From: Olleya aquimaris
GTDB lineage: Bacteria > Bacteroidota > Bacteroidia > Flavobacteriales > Flavobacteriaceae
Assembly (NCBI RefSeq): GCF_003259525.1
Contig: NZ_QLLO01000001.1
Span: 434,001-498,000, forward strand
DNA: 64,000 nucleotides
Direction: 5' to 3'
Part shown: one piece after another, positions 25,484 through 34,126 of the stretch
Numbering within the stretch: position 1 is the first letter of the stretch
Layout: every line of letters starts with the position of its first letter
The notes under the pieces: model-generated
What the model was told of the DNA's origin: nothing
Database searches by the model: none
The model's input: only the letters and a program-made list of their open reading frames with translations
Made by a program: the position numbers and the translations under genes

Positions 25484-25507
25484 CGACAAACTTATCACAT
25501 AATAATA

Positions 25508-26635
25508 ATGTCAGGCATCTACATCCACATACCCTTTTGCAAGCAAGCATGTCATTACTGCGACTTCCATTTTTCGACGTCATTAAAGAAAAAAGACCAG
25601 CTTATTTTTGCGTTAGTAAAAGAGTTAGAGCTACGTAAAGATGAGTTTAATAACACAACAGTAGAAACTATTTATTTTGGTGGCGGAACACCCAGTCTAT
25701 TAACTGTTGACGAATTACAACTGTTAATTGATAAAGTCTATAAAAACTATCAGGTTATTGAAAATCCAGAAATCACGCTTGAAGCGAATCCTGATGATCT
25801 ATCTAAAAATCTAATAATCGAATTATCGAATAGTCCAGTAAATCGTTTAAGTATCGGCATCCAATCGTTTCACGAAAAAGATTTAAAACTCATGAATCGT
25901 GCACACAACGTGCAAGAAGCAAAACAATGCTTAGAAATTGCAACGCAATATTTCGATAATATAAGTGTAGACTTGATTTATGGTATTCCTAATAGCACAA
26001 ATACTGAATGGCTAGACAATATCAAAACAGCTCTTAGTTTTGGTGTGCCACATATTTCTAGCTACGCATTAACTGTTGAGCCTAAAACAGCTTTAGCTAG
26101 TTTTATAGACAAAGGAATTATAGATAATGTAGATGACGATTTGGCACATGAGCAGTTTCATATTTTAATTGATGAATTGGAGCAAGCAGGTTTTGACCAT
26201 TATGAGTTGTCTAATTTTGGTAAAACAGGCTATTATAGCAAGAATAATAGTGCCTATTGGTTAGGCAAACCGTATTTGGGTATTGGACCTTCTGCACACA
26301 GCTTTAATGGAGAACAACGTGGTTGGAATGTCAAAAACAATACGATTTACATCAAAAAAATTGAATCTGGAGAATTACCAATAGACATTGAAACACTATC
26401 CAAAACGGATAAGTATAACGAATATGTTATGACTGGATTACGCACAATTTGGGGTGTGTCGCTTGAAAAAATTGAAATTCAATTTGGGAAAACTTTTTTG
26501 GAATACTTGTTGCAACAATCTAAGCAATACATAAATAAACAATTGTTGTATATTGAGGATAACAATTTAAAAACAACTAAAAAAGGCAAATTTTTAAGCG
26601 ATGGAATTGCTTCAGATTTGTTTAAAATTATCTAA
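25508..26635 (+). CDS. hemW: Radical SAM heme chaperone HemW
   Basis: A 375-residue radical SAM protein starting SGIYIHIPFCKQACHYCDFH with the cluster motif C-x3-C-x2-C (Cys11, Cys15, Cys18). YFGGGTPSLLT (SAM binding), EANPDD, RLSIGIQSF and the C-terminal HemN-type domain all fit HemW. HemW binds heme and hands it to target enzymes. It is often annotated as oxygen-independent coproporphyrinogen oxidase, but true HemN has an extended N terminus and an extra cysteine not present here. It probably forms a unit with ruvC and the cyclase gene. Confidence 0.93.
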   Translation: MSGIYIHIPFCKQACHYCDFHFSTSLKKKDQLIFALVKELELRKDEFNNTTVETIYFGGGTPSLLTVDELQLLIDKVYKNYQVIENPEITLEANPDDLSKNLIIELSNSPVNRLSIGIQSFHEKDLKLMNRAHNVQEAKQCLEIATQYFDNISVDLIYGIPNSTNTEWLDNIKTALSFGVPHISSYALTVEPKTALASFIDKGIIDNVDDDLAHEQFHILIDELEQAGFDHYELSNFGKTGYYSKNNSAYWLGKPYLGIGPSAHSFNGEQRGWNVKNNTIYIKKIESGELPIDIETLSKTDKYNEYVMTGLRTIWGVSLEKIEIQFGKTFLEYLLQQSKQYINKQLLYIEDNNLKTTKKGKFLSDGIASDLFKII

Positions 26636-26637
26636 AC

Positions 26638-27384
26638 GTGATTTCTACAATAACTATTAACACCAAAAAATACACAGTAAATTTAGCGCAACCCTTAGAC
26701 ATTTCGATGCCACTTCGTGCATCAAAATCTAATGTCAATGCTTGGTATATTGATGAGCCAAAAATAGAACCTGTTGTACTTAACGATTGGACTGCAAGTG
26801 TTAAAGAAGGAGCTTCAATCAACTTTAATAATATCCAGTTTAATCCGCATGCACATGGGACACATACAGAATGTGTGGGTCATATTACAGAGCAAGTTTA
26901 CAGTGTCAATAAATGTTTAAAACAATTTTTCTTTATAGCTGAAGTCATTACAGTAGCACCAGAATTAATTGGTGAAGACGCGGTTATTTCTAAAGCCCAA
27001 CTGCAATATTTATTAAAGCAACGCAAACCGCAAGCTTTGGTAATAAGGACTATGCCCAATACCAAAGAGAAAAAAAATAGACAATATTCCAATACCAATT
27101 GGCCCTATTTAACCGAAGAAGCTGCAGTGTTTATTAGAAAAATAGGCGTTAAACATTTACTAATAGATTTACCAAGTGTAGATAAAGAGAAAGATGAGGG
27201 TAAATTACTAGCACATAAAGCCTTTTGGGATATAAACGGAAAAATTAGAAAGGACGCTACCATAACAGAATTTATTTATGTCTCTAATAAAATTGAAGAT
27301 GGAAAGTATATTTTAAATCTTCAGATTGCACCATTTGAGAATGATGCAACACCAAGTAAACCTATATTATATAAAATACAGTAG
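26638..27384 (+). CDS. Cyclase/kynurenine formamidase-like metal hydrolase
   Basis: A 248-residue cyclase-family protein (PF04199 type). The metal-binding motif is HAHGTHTECVGH at residues 71-82, with His73, His76 and Glu78 where many members have HGTHxD. Members hydrolyse amide or ester bonds, such as N-formylkynurenine. The start codon is GTG, 2 bases after the hemW stop; no nearer ATG fits the family N terminus. There are no tryptophan-catabolic genes nearby, so the substrate is open. It ends next to the DUF4230 gene. Confidence 0.82.
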   Translation: MISTITINTKKYTVNLAQPLDISMPLRASKSNVNAWYIDEPKIEPVVLNDWTASVKEGASINFNNIQFNPHAHGTHTECVGHITEQVYSVNKCLKQFFFIAEVITVAPELIGEDAVISKAQLQYLLKQRKPQALVIRTMPNTKEKKNRQYSNTNWPYLTEEAAVFIRKIGVKHLLIDLPSVDKEKDEGKLLAHKAFWDINGKIRKDATITEFIYVSNKIEDGKYILNLQIAPFENDATPSKPILYKIQ

Positions 27385-27386
27385 TG

Positions 27387-27995
27387 ATGGACACATTTTT
27401 TACTTTAATATTTGGAGGGATTTTAGGATTAGGTATTTATACGTTTTATAATTATATACAATCTAAAAAGAAAGTCTCTGCACAATCTATAATACTGTTA
27501 GACAAGATTAAAAAGGTCTGTAAATTTATTACCGTAGAAGGTGATTTTGCAGAAATTTACCATTATCAAGATGTTAAAGAGCGATTTTTAAAACTGGTTT
27601 CCAGTAAGAAAAAAGCTTTAGTGGTTATAAAAGCTAAAGCTTATGTTGGCTTTGATTTTAATAAAATAGAATTAAGTGCCAATCAGAAAAAAAAGACCGT
27701 GACTATTAGTCATTTTCCGCAACCTGAAATTTTATCTATTGAAACAGATATTAACTATTACGATAAAAAAGATGGTTATTTCAATAGGTTTGAAGCTGCA
27801 GATTTAACTGTTTTAAGCGAGGAAGCAAAACAACACATTAGAGATAAGGTTCCAGAAAGTGGATTATACACAATAGCTAAAAAAGAAGCACTTGAATCCT
27901 TACTATTAGTAGAGAATATTGTTCAAACAATTGGGTGGAAATTAGATTATTCGGCTTTAAAAATCTCAGAATCAGAGGTTAAAGAATTAAAATAG
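27387..27995 (+). CDS. DUF4230 domain-containing membrane protein
   Basis: The 202-residue protein has an N-terminal membrane helix (FFTLIFGGILGLGIYTFY) and a C-terminal DUF4230 domain: FITVEGDFAEIYHYQD, KKALVVIKAKAYVGFDF, TVTISHFPQPEILSIETD and the end helix LLLVENIVQTIGW. The domain is common in Bacteroidota and unstudied. I chose the ATG at 27387; a GTG three bases earlier overlaps the stop of the cyclase gene. It is anchored in the inner membrane, probably with the domain outside the cytoplasm. Confidence 0.85.
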   Translation: MDTFFTLIFGGILGLGIYTFYNYIQSKKKVSAQSIILLDKIKKVCKFITVEGDFAEIYHYQDVKERFLKLVSSKKKALVVIKAKAYVGFDFNKIELSANQKKKTVTISHFPQPEILSIETDINYYDKKDGYFNRFEAADLTVLSEEAKQHIRDKVPESGLYTIAKKEALESLLLVENIVQTIGWKLDYSALKISESEVKELK

Positions 27996-28027
27996 TTGTG
28001 CATTTCATCGAAAAAATATGTATTTAA

Positions 28028-28058
28028 TCTGATTTTAGTATTATTAATGTTATATTTG
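28028..28058 (+). promoter_or_regulatory. Bacteroidetes-type promoter
   Basis: TCTG at 28028-28031, exactly 19 bases, and TATATTTG at 28051-28058 match the TTTG-N19-TAnnTTTG consensus with one mismatch. It lies 43 bases before the small gene at 28102. Confidence 0.7.
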
Positions 28059-28101
28059 GAATAACCTATTTATGATTTAATAAATTCAACTAAGTACAAA
28101 A

Positions 28102-28248
28102 ATGAACGCCATGAACAAATTTCTACAATACGTTAACGAGACTTTAATTAGCTTAGATATTCCGGTATTAATAGATGTAGACCATAAACCAAATTACAAA
28201 GGGTTAAAAAAAGGGTCTAACAAAATTAAGGTATCTCAAAAAAAATAA
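28102..28248 (+). CDS. Small basic protein (48 aa), hypothetical
   Basis: This 49-codon frame, including the stop, starts at ATG 28102, with an in-frame ATG at 28111 as an alternative. The product begins MNAMNKFLQYVNETLISLDI and ends in a Lys-rich stretch (YKGLKKGSNKIKVSQKK). It has no signal peptide or membrane helix. A consensus promoter at the right distance upstream makes it more likely to be real. It is followed after 18 bases by the YjbR gene and may be cotranscribed with it. I do not recognise the family. Confidence 0.5.
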   Translation: MNAMNKFLQYVNETLISLDIPVLIDVDHKPNYKGLKKGSNKIKVSQKK

Positions 28249-28266
28249 TTCTTATCTTGTTCTATC

Positions 28267-28629
28267 ATGGATATAGAACAACTTAGGGAATACTGCTTAA
28301 GTAAACCACACGCTACCGAAGATTTTCCGTTTGATGCTGATACTTTAGTCTTTAAAGTATTAGGTAAACTTTTTGCTTTAGTTCCACTTGAAAAGTGGGA
28401 AAACGGGCTAGCCTCTATAAACTTAAAATGTGACCCAGACTACGCCATACAACTTCGTGAAGACTTTGAAAGTATTGAAGCAGGTTGGCACATGAGCAAA
28501 AAACATTGGAATACCCTTTACATCTATAAAGGCGAATTACAACCTCAATTTATTAAACAATTAATAGATCATTCTTACAATATGGTTGTAAAAGGAATGC
28601 CTAAAAATCTAAGAGAAACCTTACATTAA
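28267..28629 (+). CDS. MmcQ/YjbR family protein
   Basis: A 120-residue protein of the YjbR/MmcQ fold (cyclic beta-alpha, often described as DNA-binding-like). Family marks are REYCLSKPHATEDFPFD at the start, LVFKVLGKLFALVPLE, INLKCDPDYAIQLRE and AGWHMSKKHWNTLYI. Function in the cell is not settled. Length is normal. It follows the 48-residue gene closely. Confidence 0.88.
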   Translation: MDIEQLREYCLSKPHATEDFPFDADTLVFKVLGKLFALVPLEKWENGLASINLKCDPDYAIQLREDFESIEAGWHMSKKHWNTLYIYKGELQPQFIKQLIDHSYNMVVKGMPKNLRETLH

Positions 28630-28788
28630 AAGTTAATATTTTTTTGTAACTTACTCATTATTAATTACATAACTCTTCCCTAGGTCTTTTTGACACAAGC
28701 ACTTTTTAAAATACACCTATTTGGTTGCCTCAAATTAATTTAATTAGAATAATAATAAACGCTATTATATTAATTTAAAATCAAAATT

Positions 28789-29613
28789 ATGAAAACAACC
28801 AAAAATTTAATGATGCTACTACTATCATTTGTAATGATTAGTAGTACTGGGTTTGTAACAGACACAGTACAAGACCAACCACAATATGTTGTTGTAACAA
28901 CAATGCATTGGAATATGGATTATGAAAACTTTGATATGGATACTTGGAAAGCAATAGAAAAGGAGTACATGGATAAAGTGACAAAAAAAAACAACCATAT
29001 AGTAAGTGCTAGATATTATTTGCATCAATTTACTGCAGATAATACAGAGATTTTATATGTAAGAACATTTAATTCCTGGGAAGACATTGACAAGGCAGGA
29101 AAAAAATCTGTAGAGTTAGCTAAAGCAGCTTGGCCTGATGAATCTGCTAGAAATGCGTTTTTTGATAAGCAAAATGCTTATTATGCAAATGAACATTCTG
29201 ACGAAATTTATGCTACATTAAATGGAGCTAAAGTACTAGCTGCAGCTCCAACCAAAGACATGTTATTATATGTAAGAAAAAGTTATTTTACATTTCCAAA
29301 GGATGGCTCTGAAGAAGAGTTTAATAAGCTTAGATTAGAATATACTAATAATGTCATAAATAAAAACCCATTTATTAAAGGATATTACCCTAATTACCAT
29401 GCATGGGGAGCAAGTAAAACAGAATTTGTTGAAGCTTTTATTTTAGAAAAAATGGATGATATTGATGATATGTTTGAACAAAATGATAAGCTATTTAAAG
29501 CACATTGGAAAACAGAAGAAAACCAAAAAGACTTTAATAAAAAAATAGGTAATTATTTTACTGGAATACATGGTGATTATTTATATAGTATGATTCATGG
29601 TATTTCAGAATAA
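28789..29613 (+). CDS. Exported protein with two similar halves (dimeric alpha-beta barrel-like)
   Basis: A 274-residue protein with a signal peptide over residues 1-24. The mature part divides into two similar halves. Each has a beta strand (QYVVVTTMHWNM; MLLYVRKSYFTF), a helix of the form EKEYMDKVTKKN or RLEYTNNVINKN, a strand with a conserved Tyr, an acidic strand (TEILYVRTF; TEFVEAFIL) and a helix starting W/M-[ED]-D-I-D. This is the layout of duplicated ferredoxin-like stress-response/EthD domains. Substrate and function are unknown. It is a single gene with its own terminator. Confidence 0.7.
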   Translation: MKTTKNLMMLLLSFVMISSTGFVTDTVQDQPQYVVVTTMHWNMDYENFDMDTWKAIEKEYMDKVTKKNNHIVSARYYLHQFTADNTEILYVRTFNSWEDIDKAGKKSVELAKAAWPDESARNAFFDKQNAYYANEHSDEIYATLNGAKVLAAAPTKDMLLYVRKSYFTFPKDGSEEEFNKLRLEYTNNVINKNPFIKGYYPNYHAWGASKTEFVEAFILEKMDDIDDMFEQNDKLFKAHWKTEENQKDFNKKIGNYFTGIHGDYLYSMIHGISE

Positions 29614-29630
29614 ATTAGTTAGTATAAAGT

Positions 29631-29665
29631 AAACAGGGATGGTGTTTCACCATCTCTGTTTTATT
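29631..29665 (+). terminator. Rho-independent terminator
   Basis: AAACAGGGATGGTG (29631-29644) pairs with CACCATCTCTGTTT (29648-29661), with one G-U pair and a 3-nt loop, followed by T residues. Confidence 0.85.
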
Positions 29666-29726
29666 TCTAATTACATAATAGTTTACTTTTTGCAATTACT
29701 ATATTTGTTTTCAATAAAATATATAG

Positions 29727-30305
29727 ATGAACTTATTACAAATGTTACAAGATAGAAGCAACTCAACTTGCGAGTTATGTACTTCTAAAACTGATACTAA
29801 ACAATATAATATTCCACCTGCGTTAAACGAAACGGTTGATACAAGCTTATTAGTTTGCGCTAATTGTCATGACCAAATCGAAGGTAAAACAGATATGGAC
29901 GCTAACCATTGGAGATGCCTAAACGATAGTATGTGGAGCGAGCATGTTGCAGTGCAAATTATGGCTTGGCGAATGCTACAAAGACTAAGAGCCGAAGGTT
30001 GGCCAAAAGATTTATTAGACATGATGTATTTAGATGATGAAGCATTAGCATTAGCAAGAGCAACAGGTGAACATAAAGAGGAAAGCGAAAAAATAATCCA
30101 TAGAGATTGTAATGGTGTTATTTTAGAAACAGGAGATAATGTAGTGCTTGTTAAAGATTTAAAAGTGAAAGGAAGCAGTATGGTTGCAAAACAAGGTACT
30201 GCAGTAAGAAATATTAGATTAGACCATGAAAACGCTAATTATATTGAGGGTAAAGTAGGTCCAACCCAAATTGTAATTATTACAGAATATGTAAAAAAGA
30301 TGTAA
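29727..30305 (+). CDS. PhnA/YjdM family zinc-ribbon protein
   Basis: The 192-residue protein has an N-terminal zinc ribbon with C-x2-C pairs at residues 15/18 and 44/47 (CELC, CANC), a W-rich middle (HWRCLNDSMWSEHVAVQ), and a C-terminal PhnA domain: DCNGVILETGDNVVLVKDLKVKGSS with KQGTAVRNIRL. E. coli YjdM (PhnA) is not needed for phosphonate use, and the role of the family is unclear. The next gene begins 2 bases after the stop, so these two small zinc proteins are cotranscribed. Confidence 0.9.
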   Translation: MNLLQMLQDRSNSTCELCTSKTDTKQYNIPPALNETVDTSLLVCANCHDQIEGKTDMDANHWRCLNDSMWSEHVAVQIMAWRMLQRLRAEGWPKDLLDMMYLDDEALALARATGEHKEESEKIIHRDCNGVILETGDNVVLVKDLKVKGSSMVAKQGTAVRNIRLDHENANYIEGKVGPTQIVIITEYVKKM

Positions 30306-30307
30306 TA

Positions 30308-30571
30308 ATGTTAGCGCTTAGACCCACTTGCGAGCATTGTAATAAATCACTTCCTTATAATTCTGAAGAGGCTGTCATATGTACATTTGAATGTACATAT
30401 TGCACAACTTGTGCTTCAGAATTATTTAAACATGTCTGTCCTAATTGTGGTGGTAATTTTTCTAAAAGACCAATACGTCCAACACATCTATTAGAAAAAT
30501 ATCCAGCTTCTACAACTATTGTTTATAAACCTAAAGACGTCAAAGCACACCTTAAGAAGTATAATTTATAA
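30308..30571 (+). CDS. DUF1272 cysteine-rich protein
   Basis: An 87-residue protein matching DUF1272: it starts LALRPTCEHCNKSLP, has ICTFECTYCTTCA in the middle and HVCPNCGGNFSKRPIRP. About nine cysteines in C-x2-C pairs suggest two zinc-binding knuckles. It begins 2 bases after the PhnA gene and its last 6 bases overlap the end of the convergent DUF4407 gene. Function unknown. Confidence 0.88.
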   Translation: MLALRPTCEHCNKSLPYNSEEAVICTFECTYCTTCASELFKHVCPNCGGNFSKRPIRPTHLLEKYPASTTIVYKPKDVKAHLKKYNL

Positions 30572-31666
30572 GGCTTTTTGTTGTTGTTTGTAAAAAGCAT
30601 CTGCTTGAAGTTGCATCAGTGCTCTTGCTTTTTCACGTTTAGATTGATATAATTCATCTTCTTCAGATAAATCGGTATACACCCTATCATTAATTTTAAA
30701 ATCAGTTTTAAGCGCTAATTGGCGTTCTGTAACACGTTGTTCCACAACAGTTTTAATAGCTGTTTCTTGGTCTTCTAATTTAAAATCGTATTCTCCTTTA
30801 GATGATAATAGTTTTGCAAAAATCGGAGAGGTTTCAATCGCTAAAAACAATAAAAAAATAAAAAACGAAGGTAACCAAGGTAATTTACCTAAAGCATTTA
30901 CACGGGCCATTAAACCATCAAACCCATCAATTATGGGTTGTGTCGTCGCAACTTGAGTGTCATAATCTGTTTTCAAATTAAGTAGACTTGCTTCAATAAT
31001 AGCTATCTTTTCTTTATTCGTTGCTTTAAGTTCCTGTAATTCAGCAAAAGCGGTATCATGTTTGTCACGTTTTTCTTGATACACAGGACCTTTTCCCAGT
31101 AATTTTGTGCCTGCAGTACCTTCCGCTTCAGAAATGTAAGTATTGTATAAGGCATTCACTTCTGCTTCTTTGGTTTCAATTTCGGTTTGTAGTGTAGCAA
31201 TATTTTGTTTTAATTGTGCTTCTTTAGGTGTAAATTGTAAAGCAATCTCATCTTGATTTTGAAGCGTCATTGCATTTTTTTCTTCTAACAATACTTGGTT
31301 TATTTCTTTTTCAAAAATCTTTAATTCTAAAGGTTTAGAGATGACTACTGCTATAATTACAGCTAAAATTAATCTTGGTGTAGCTTGAATACATTCGTCT
31401 AAAAAGCTATTTCTTTTTTTAATGGTGGAGACAATAAAACGATCTAAATTAAAGATTAAAACACCCCAAATTAGACCAAAGCCAATAGAGGTATATAGAT
31501 TATCAAAAACAGTGTATAGTGCATAGCTAGAAGCTATAAATGCCATAACTGCTGTAAAAAATACGGTTGCTCCAATACCAGCATATTTGTTTTGTTCGCC
31601 AATAGAAGATGATTTGAGTATATCTGTGTCTGAGCCAGAACAGATGATAAAGAATTGTTTTAACAT
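30566..31666 (-). CDS. DUF4407 domain-containing membrane protein
   Basis: A 366-residue DUF4407 protein. The N-terminal block FIICSGSDTDIL leads to two pairs of membrane helices (residues ~28-75 and ~95-115, with IFNLDRFIVST between). A long coiled coil from about 125 to 240 is rich in Glu, Lys and Gln. Another helix at ~255-280 (WLPSFFIFLLFLAIETSPIFAKLL) is followed by a charged cytoplasmic tail. The family is widespread in Bacteroidota and has no known role; the layout suggests a membrane complex with a periplasmic coiled coil. It lies after the BlaR1-type gene but behind its terminator. Confidence 0.87.
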   Translation of the reverse strand: MLKQFFIICSGSDTDILKSSSIGEQNKYAGIGATVFFTAVMAFIASSYALYTVFDNLYTSIGFGLIWGVLIFNLDRFIVSTIKKRNSFLDECIQATPRLILAVIIAVVISKPLELKIFEKEINQVLLEEKNAMTLQNQDEIALQFTPKEAQLKQNIATLQTEIETKEAEVNALYNTYISEAEGTAGTKLLGKGPVYQEKRDKHDTAFAELQELKATNKEKIAIIEASLLNLKTDYDTQVATTQPIIDGFDGLMARVNALGKLPWLPSFFIFLLFLAIETSPIFAKLLSSKGEYDFKLEDQETAIKTVVEQRVTERQLALKTDFKINDRVYTDLSEEDELYQSKREKARALMQLQADAFYKQQQKAL

Positions 31667-31733
31667 GATGTGATTGATTTTTGATTGATATCTATTAGAA
31701 CGCTAAATGTGTGTTATTGTTACAGTTTTAGCC

Positions 31734-31772
31734 AAAAAAAAAGCTTCAATTAAGTTGAAGCTTTTTTTTTTA
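31734..31772 (-). terminator. Rho-independent terminator after the M56 peptidase gene
   Basis: A run of A, then AGCTTCAA paired with TTGAAGCT, then a run of T. The stem is extended by A-T pairs and is nearly symmetrical, so it could work on both strands. It closes the blaI-blaR1-type operon. Confidence 0.85.
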
Positions 31773-31786
31773 AATTTAAAATAGGA

Positions 31787-33757
31787 TTAGTCATTAACCA
31801 CTTTACCATTTTTAACTGTAATTGGTTTTTCTGAAAGGTGTACGGTTGATACACCATTATTAGTATGAGATGAAATGTTTATCTCTGGATTTTTCTTTAG
31901 CAAGTCTATAGCTTTGTCAGAGGTTATAGCATCTCCATTATAATAAAAAGCAGCGTCTTTTTTAGCCATATCAATCACATGATCTATAGGTGATTTTGGA
32001 GGTGGAGGTGGAGGAATATGATCCCCTTTTTCTAGTAATTCTGCTTGTCTATTTTCAAGAGCCTTTCTTCTTTCATCCATTTTAAGCCTTCTTTCTTTCT
32101 CTTTTTCTGCTATTTTTCGCTCTCTTTTAACTAACATCTCTTGGCGTTTAGCTTCCATTTTCGCTCTTTTTACTTCCATTTTAGCTCTAGTCACTTCAAG
32201 TCTTTTGTTTTGTTCTAAATCATCTTCCTCTGTAACTTTTGGGGTTGGAGGTGGAGCAGGAGCAGGAGGTGGTGGAGGTGGAATACTTGAGTCTTCTCCC
32301 TTTTTTAATTTTTTATGCTTTGGTGCTTTAGGTACTTTTGGAGGTTCTGGAAAATTAGGAAATGGTTCTGCTTTTTCACGTTGTTTTGCACTCATGACAT
32401 TGTATAAATAATTTAAACGCTCTACATCTTTAGATTTTATAATCATCTTGTCTTTTGACATAGAATTATACTTTTTAGCTAAAGCATTATACTCGGCAAT
32501 CTGTTGTTTTGTTGCTCCATCTTGATCTTCTAAAAAATCTATATTGTCAATTTTTAATTCAATACCATCAAAAGGCATTTTCTCTGATTGCTCTTTTTGT
32601 TCCATTGTCATCCTCTTGTAAATGTCAATGTATTTTACTAAGTTTTTTTCTTCTACAATTGGGAGTGATTTTACATTGTTTCCTAAATTAATAGTTTCAC
32701 TATTTATTTTTTTAGCCCAAGAATTATAATCTGCCACCTCTTTTGGTGTTGCTGTAGATTGATGTGCTTCTTCACTATTTTTATTGTTTATATCATTCGT
32801 GTTTGCTGCTTTTTCATCCTGAAAATGTATTGCAGATGTATTGTTATTATTTTCAATATCCATTTTTGGAACAACATCTTTTTCAACTTCTTTTGTGTTA
32901 CTAAAGCTATAAATTAACAATGCTAAAAGCGGTAGCAATAGTAAACTGCGTAGCCAAACTATTGGCTTTGGTGTTTGTGTTTTCATAAGTGTAAATCGTT
33001 TTTTGATTGATGAATAATTAATAGCATTTGCTAATGCTAATTCTTGTTGGTTTGATGAGAACGACAACAAGATATTTTGATATGTTTTTGTTTCGATACC
33101 TTGATCTAATACAGCTTGATCGGCTAAAAACTCATGATTGAGTTTTACTTCTTTTTTTAACCAATATAACAATGGGTTAAACCAAAATACAATTTGAACA
33201 AGTTCTAAGAATAGGATATCTAGACTGTGTTTTTGTTTGGCGTGGGTCTGTTCATGCAACAACACTTCTTTTGGGATTTGATTATTTTCAAACTTGTCCT
33301 TATTTAAAAAAATAAAGTTGAAAAACGTATGAGGTGTTTGTAAATGCTCTATTAACACATTAACAAAAGGATTATTTTTTAATGTGTTATTGTTTTTAAT
33401 TTTTGAAAAAATGCCAACTAAATTAATACAAAATCTTACTAAGAAAATTACAACTCCAAAGCCATAAATACTCCATAAAATAGTTGACATATAATTAGTA
33501 GAAGTTTCTTCTTCTATTAAAGTATCGGCTACAAAAAATGGAGGAGGGGTTAATGCGTTTGGATCTGATTCTGGAAACGTAAACGTTGGATCTACATATT
33601 TAATAAACGTTATAAATGGTATAACAGCAGCTATTGCAATAGCAAATAATAAATACACACGCTTAAATTTATGGATACTTAAAGGCTCTAAAGCGAGTTT
33701 GTAAAACGTTAGTAATACAAAAAGACATGCACTGGATTTTAAAAGTATAAGCTCCAT
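31787..33757 (-). CDS. BlaR1-like M56 family metallopeptidase sensor
   Basis: A 656-residue protein. The N-terminal ~320 residues form the M56 membrane peptidase: helices near 1-22, 34-54, 92-112 and 266-285, the zinc motif HEQTH at 168-172 and the third ligand Glu209 in LNHEFLAD. The C-terminal half has no penicillin-binding domain. It holds two copies of a VADYNSWAKKIN / IAEYNALAKKYN repeat, each followed by an xYKRMTMEQKEQ-type helix, then proline-rich linkers and a charged Arg/Lys/Glu coiled coil. By analogy with BlaR1 it should cleave the repressor next door on receiving a signal, which here is unknown. It begins 2 bases after the blaI-type gene. Confidence 0.88.
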   Translation of the reverse strand: MELILLKSSACLFVLLTFYKLALEPLSIHKFKRVYLLFAIAIAAVIPFITFIKYVDPTFTFPESDPNALTPPPFFVADTLIEEETSTNYMSTILWSIYGFGVVIFLVRFCINLVGIFSKIKNNNTLKNNPFVNVLIEHLQTPHTFFNFIFLNKDKFENNQIPKEVLLHEQTHAKQKHSLDILFLELVQIVFWFNPLLYWLKKEVKLNHEFLADQAVLDQGIETKTYQNILLSFSSNQQELALANAINYSSIKKRFTLMKTQTPKPIVWLRSLLLLPLLALLIYSFSNTKEVEKDVVPKMDIENNNNTSAIHFQDEKAANTNDINNKNSEEAHQSTATPKEVADYNSWAKKINSETINLGNNVKSLPIVEEKNLVKYIDIYKRMTMEQKEQSEKMPFDGIELKIDNIDFLEDQDGATKQQIAEYNALAKKYNSMSKDKMIIKSKDVERLNYLYNVMSAKQREKAEPFPNFPEPPKVPKAPKHKKLKKGEDSSIPPPPPPAPAPPPTPKVTEEDDLEQNKRLEVTRAKMEVKRAKMEAKRQEMLVKRERKIAEKEKERRLKMDERRKALENRQAELLEKGDHIPPPPPPKSPIDHVIDMAKKDAAFYYNGDAITSDKAIDLLKKNPEINISSHTNNGVSTVHLSEKPITVKNGKVVND

Positions 33758-33759
33758 AA

Positions 33760-34125
33760 CTACTTGTTTTTAATTTCGTTATCTATAATGGCGCGAAGCT
33801 CTTGTAATTCTGTTTTACTCAAATCGGTTTCTTTTGTAAAAAAAGATGCAAATTGAGAACTACTATCATTAAAAAAGTTTTTAATCAATCCATTAACATG
33901 CTTAGAAAAATAGTCTTTTTTCTTAACCAAAGGGAAGTATTGTCTAGAGTTTCCAAATGTTTTATAACCTACAAAACCTTTATCAGTCATACGTTTTAAC
34001 AAGGTGGCAACTGTAGTTGTTGCTGGTTTTGGTTCTGGGTAAGCCTCTAGTAAATCTTTCATAAAAGCTTGGTCAAGCTTCCATAAATAATTCATTAATT
34101 CTTCTTCAGTTTTAGATAATTGCAT
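33760..34125 (-). CDS. BlaI/MecI/CopY family transcriptional repressor
   Basis: The 121-residue product is a winged-helix repressor of the BlaI family: LSKTEEELMNYLWKLDQAFMKDLL, then KPATTTVATLLKRMTDKGFVGYKTFGNSRQYFPL, and a C-terminal dimerization region. BlaI-type repressors bind TACAnnTGTA operators and are released when a BlaR1-type partner cleaves them. I choose ATG 34125 over the longer frame that starts at 34173, because the operators and promoter lie at 34147-34188, upstream of 34125. The M56 partner gene follows 2 bases downstream. Confidence 0.93.
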   Translation of the reverse strand: MQLSKTEEELMNYLWKLDQAFMKDLLEAYPEPKPATTTVATLLKRMTDKGFVGYKTFGNSRQYFPLVKKKDYFSKHVNGLIKNFFNDSSSQFASFFTKETDLSKTELQELRAIIDNEIKNK

Positions 34126-34126
34126 G

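Noticed and set aside
32205-32411. Plus-strand Gly-rich open frame opposite the M56 gene
   Set aside because: It is the reverse complement of the proline-rich coding stretch and has no independent support.
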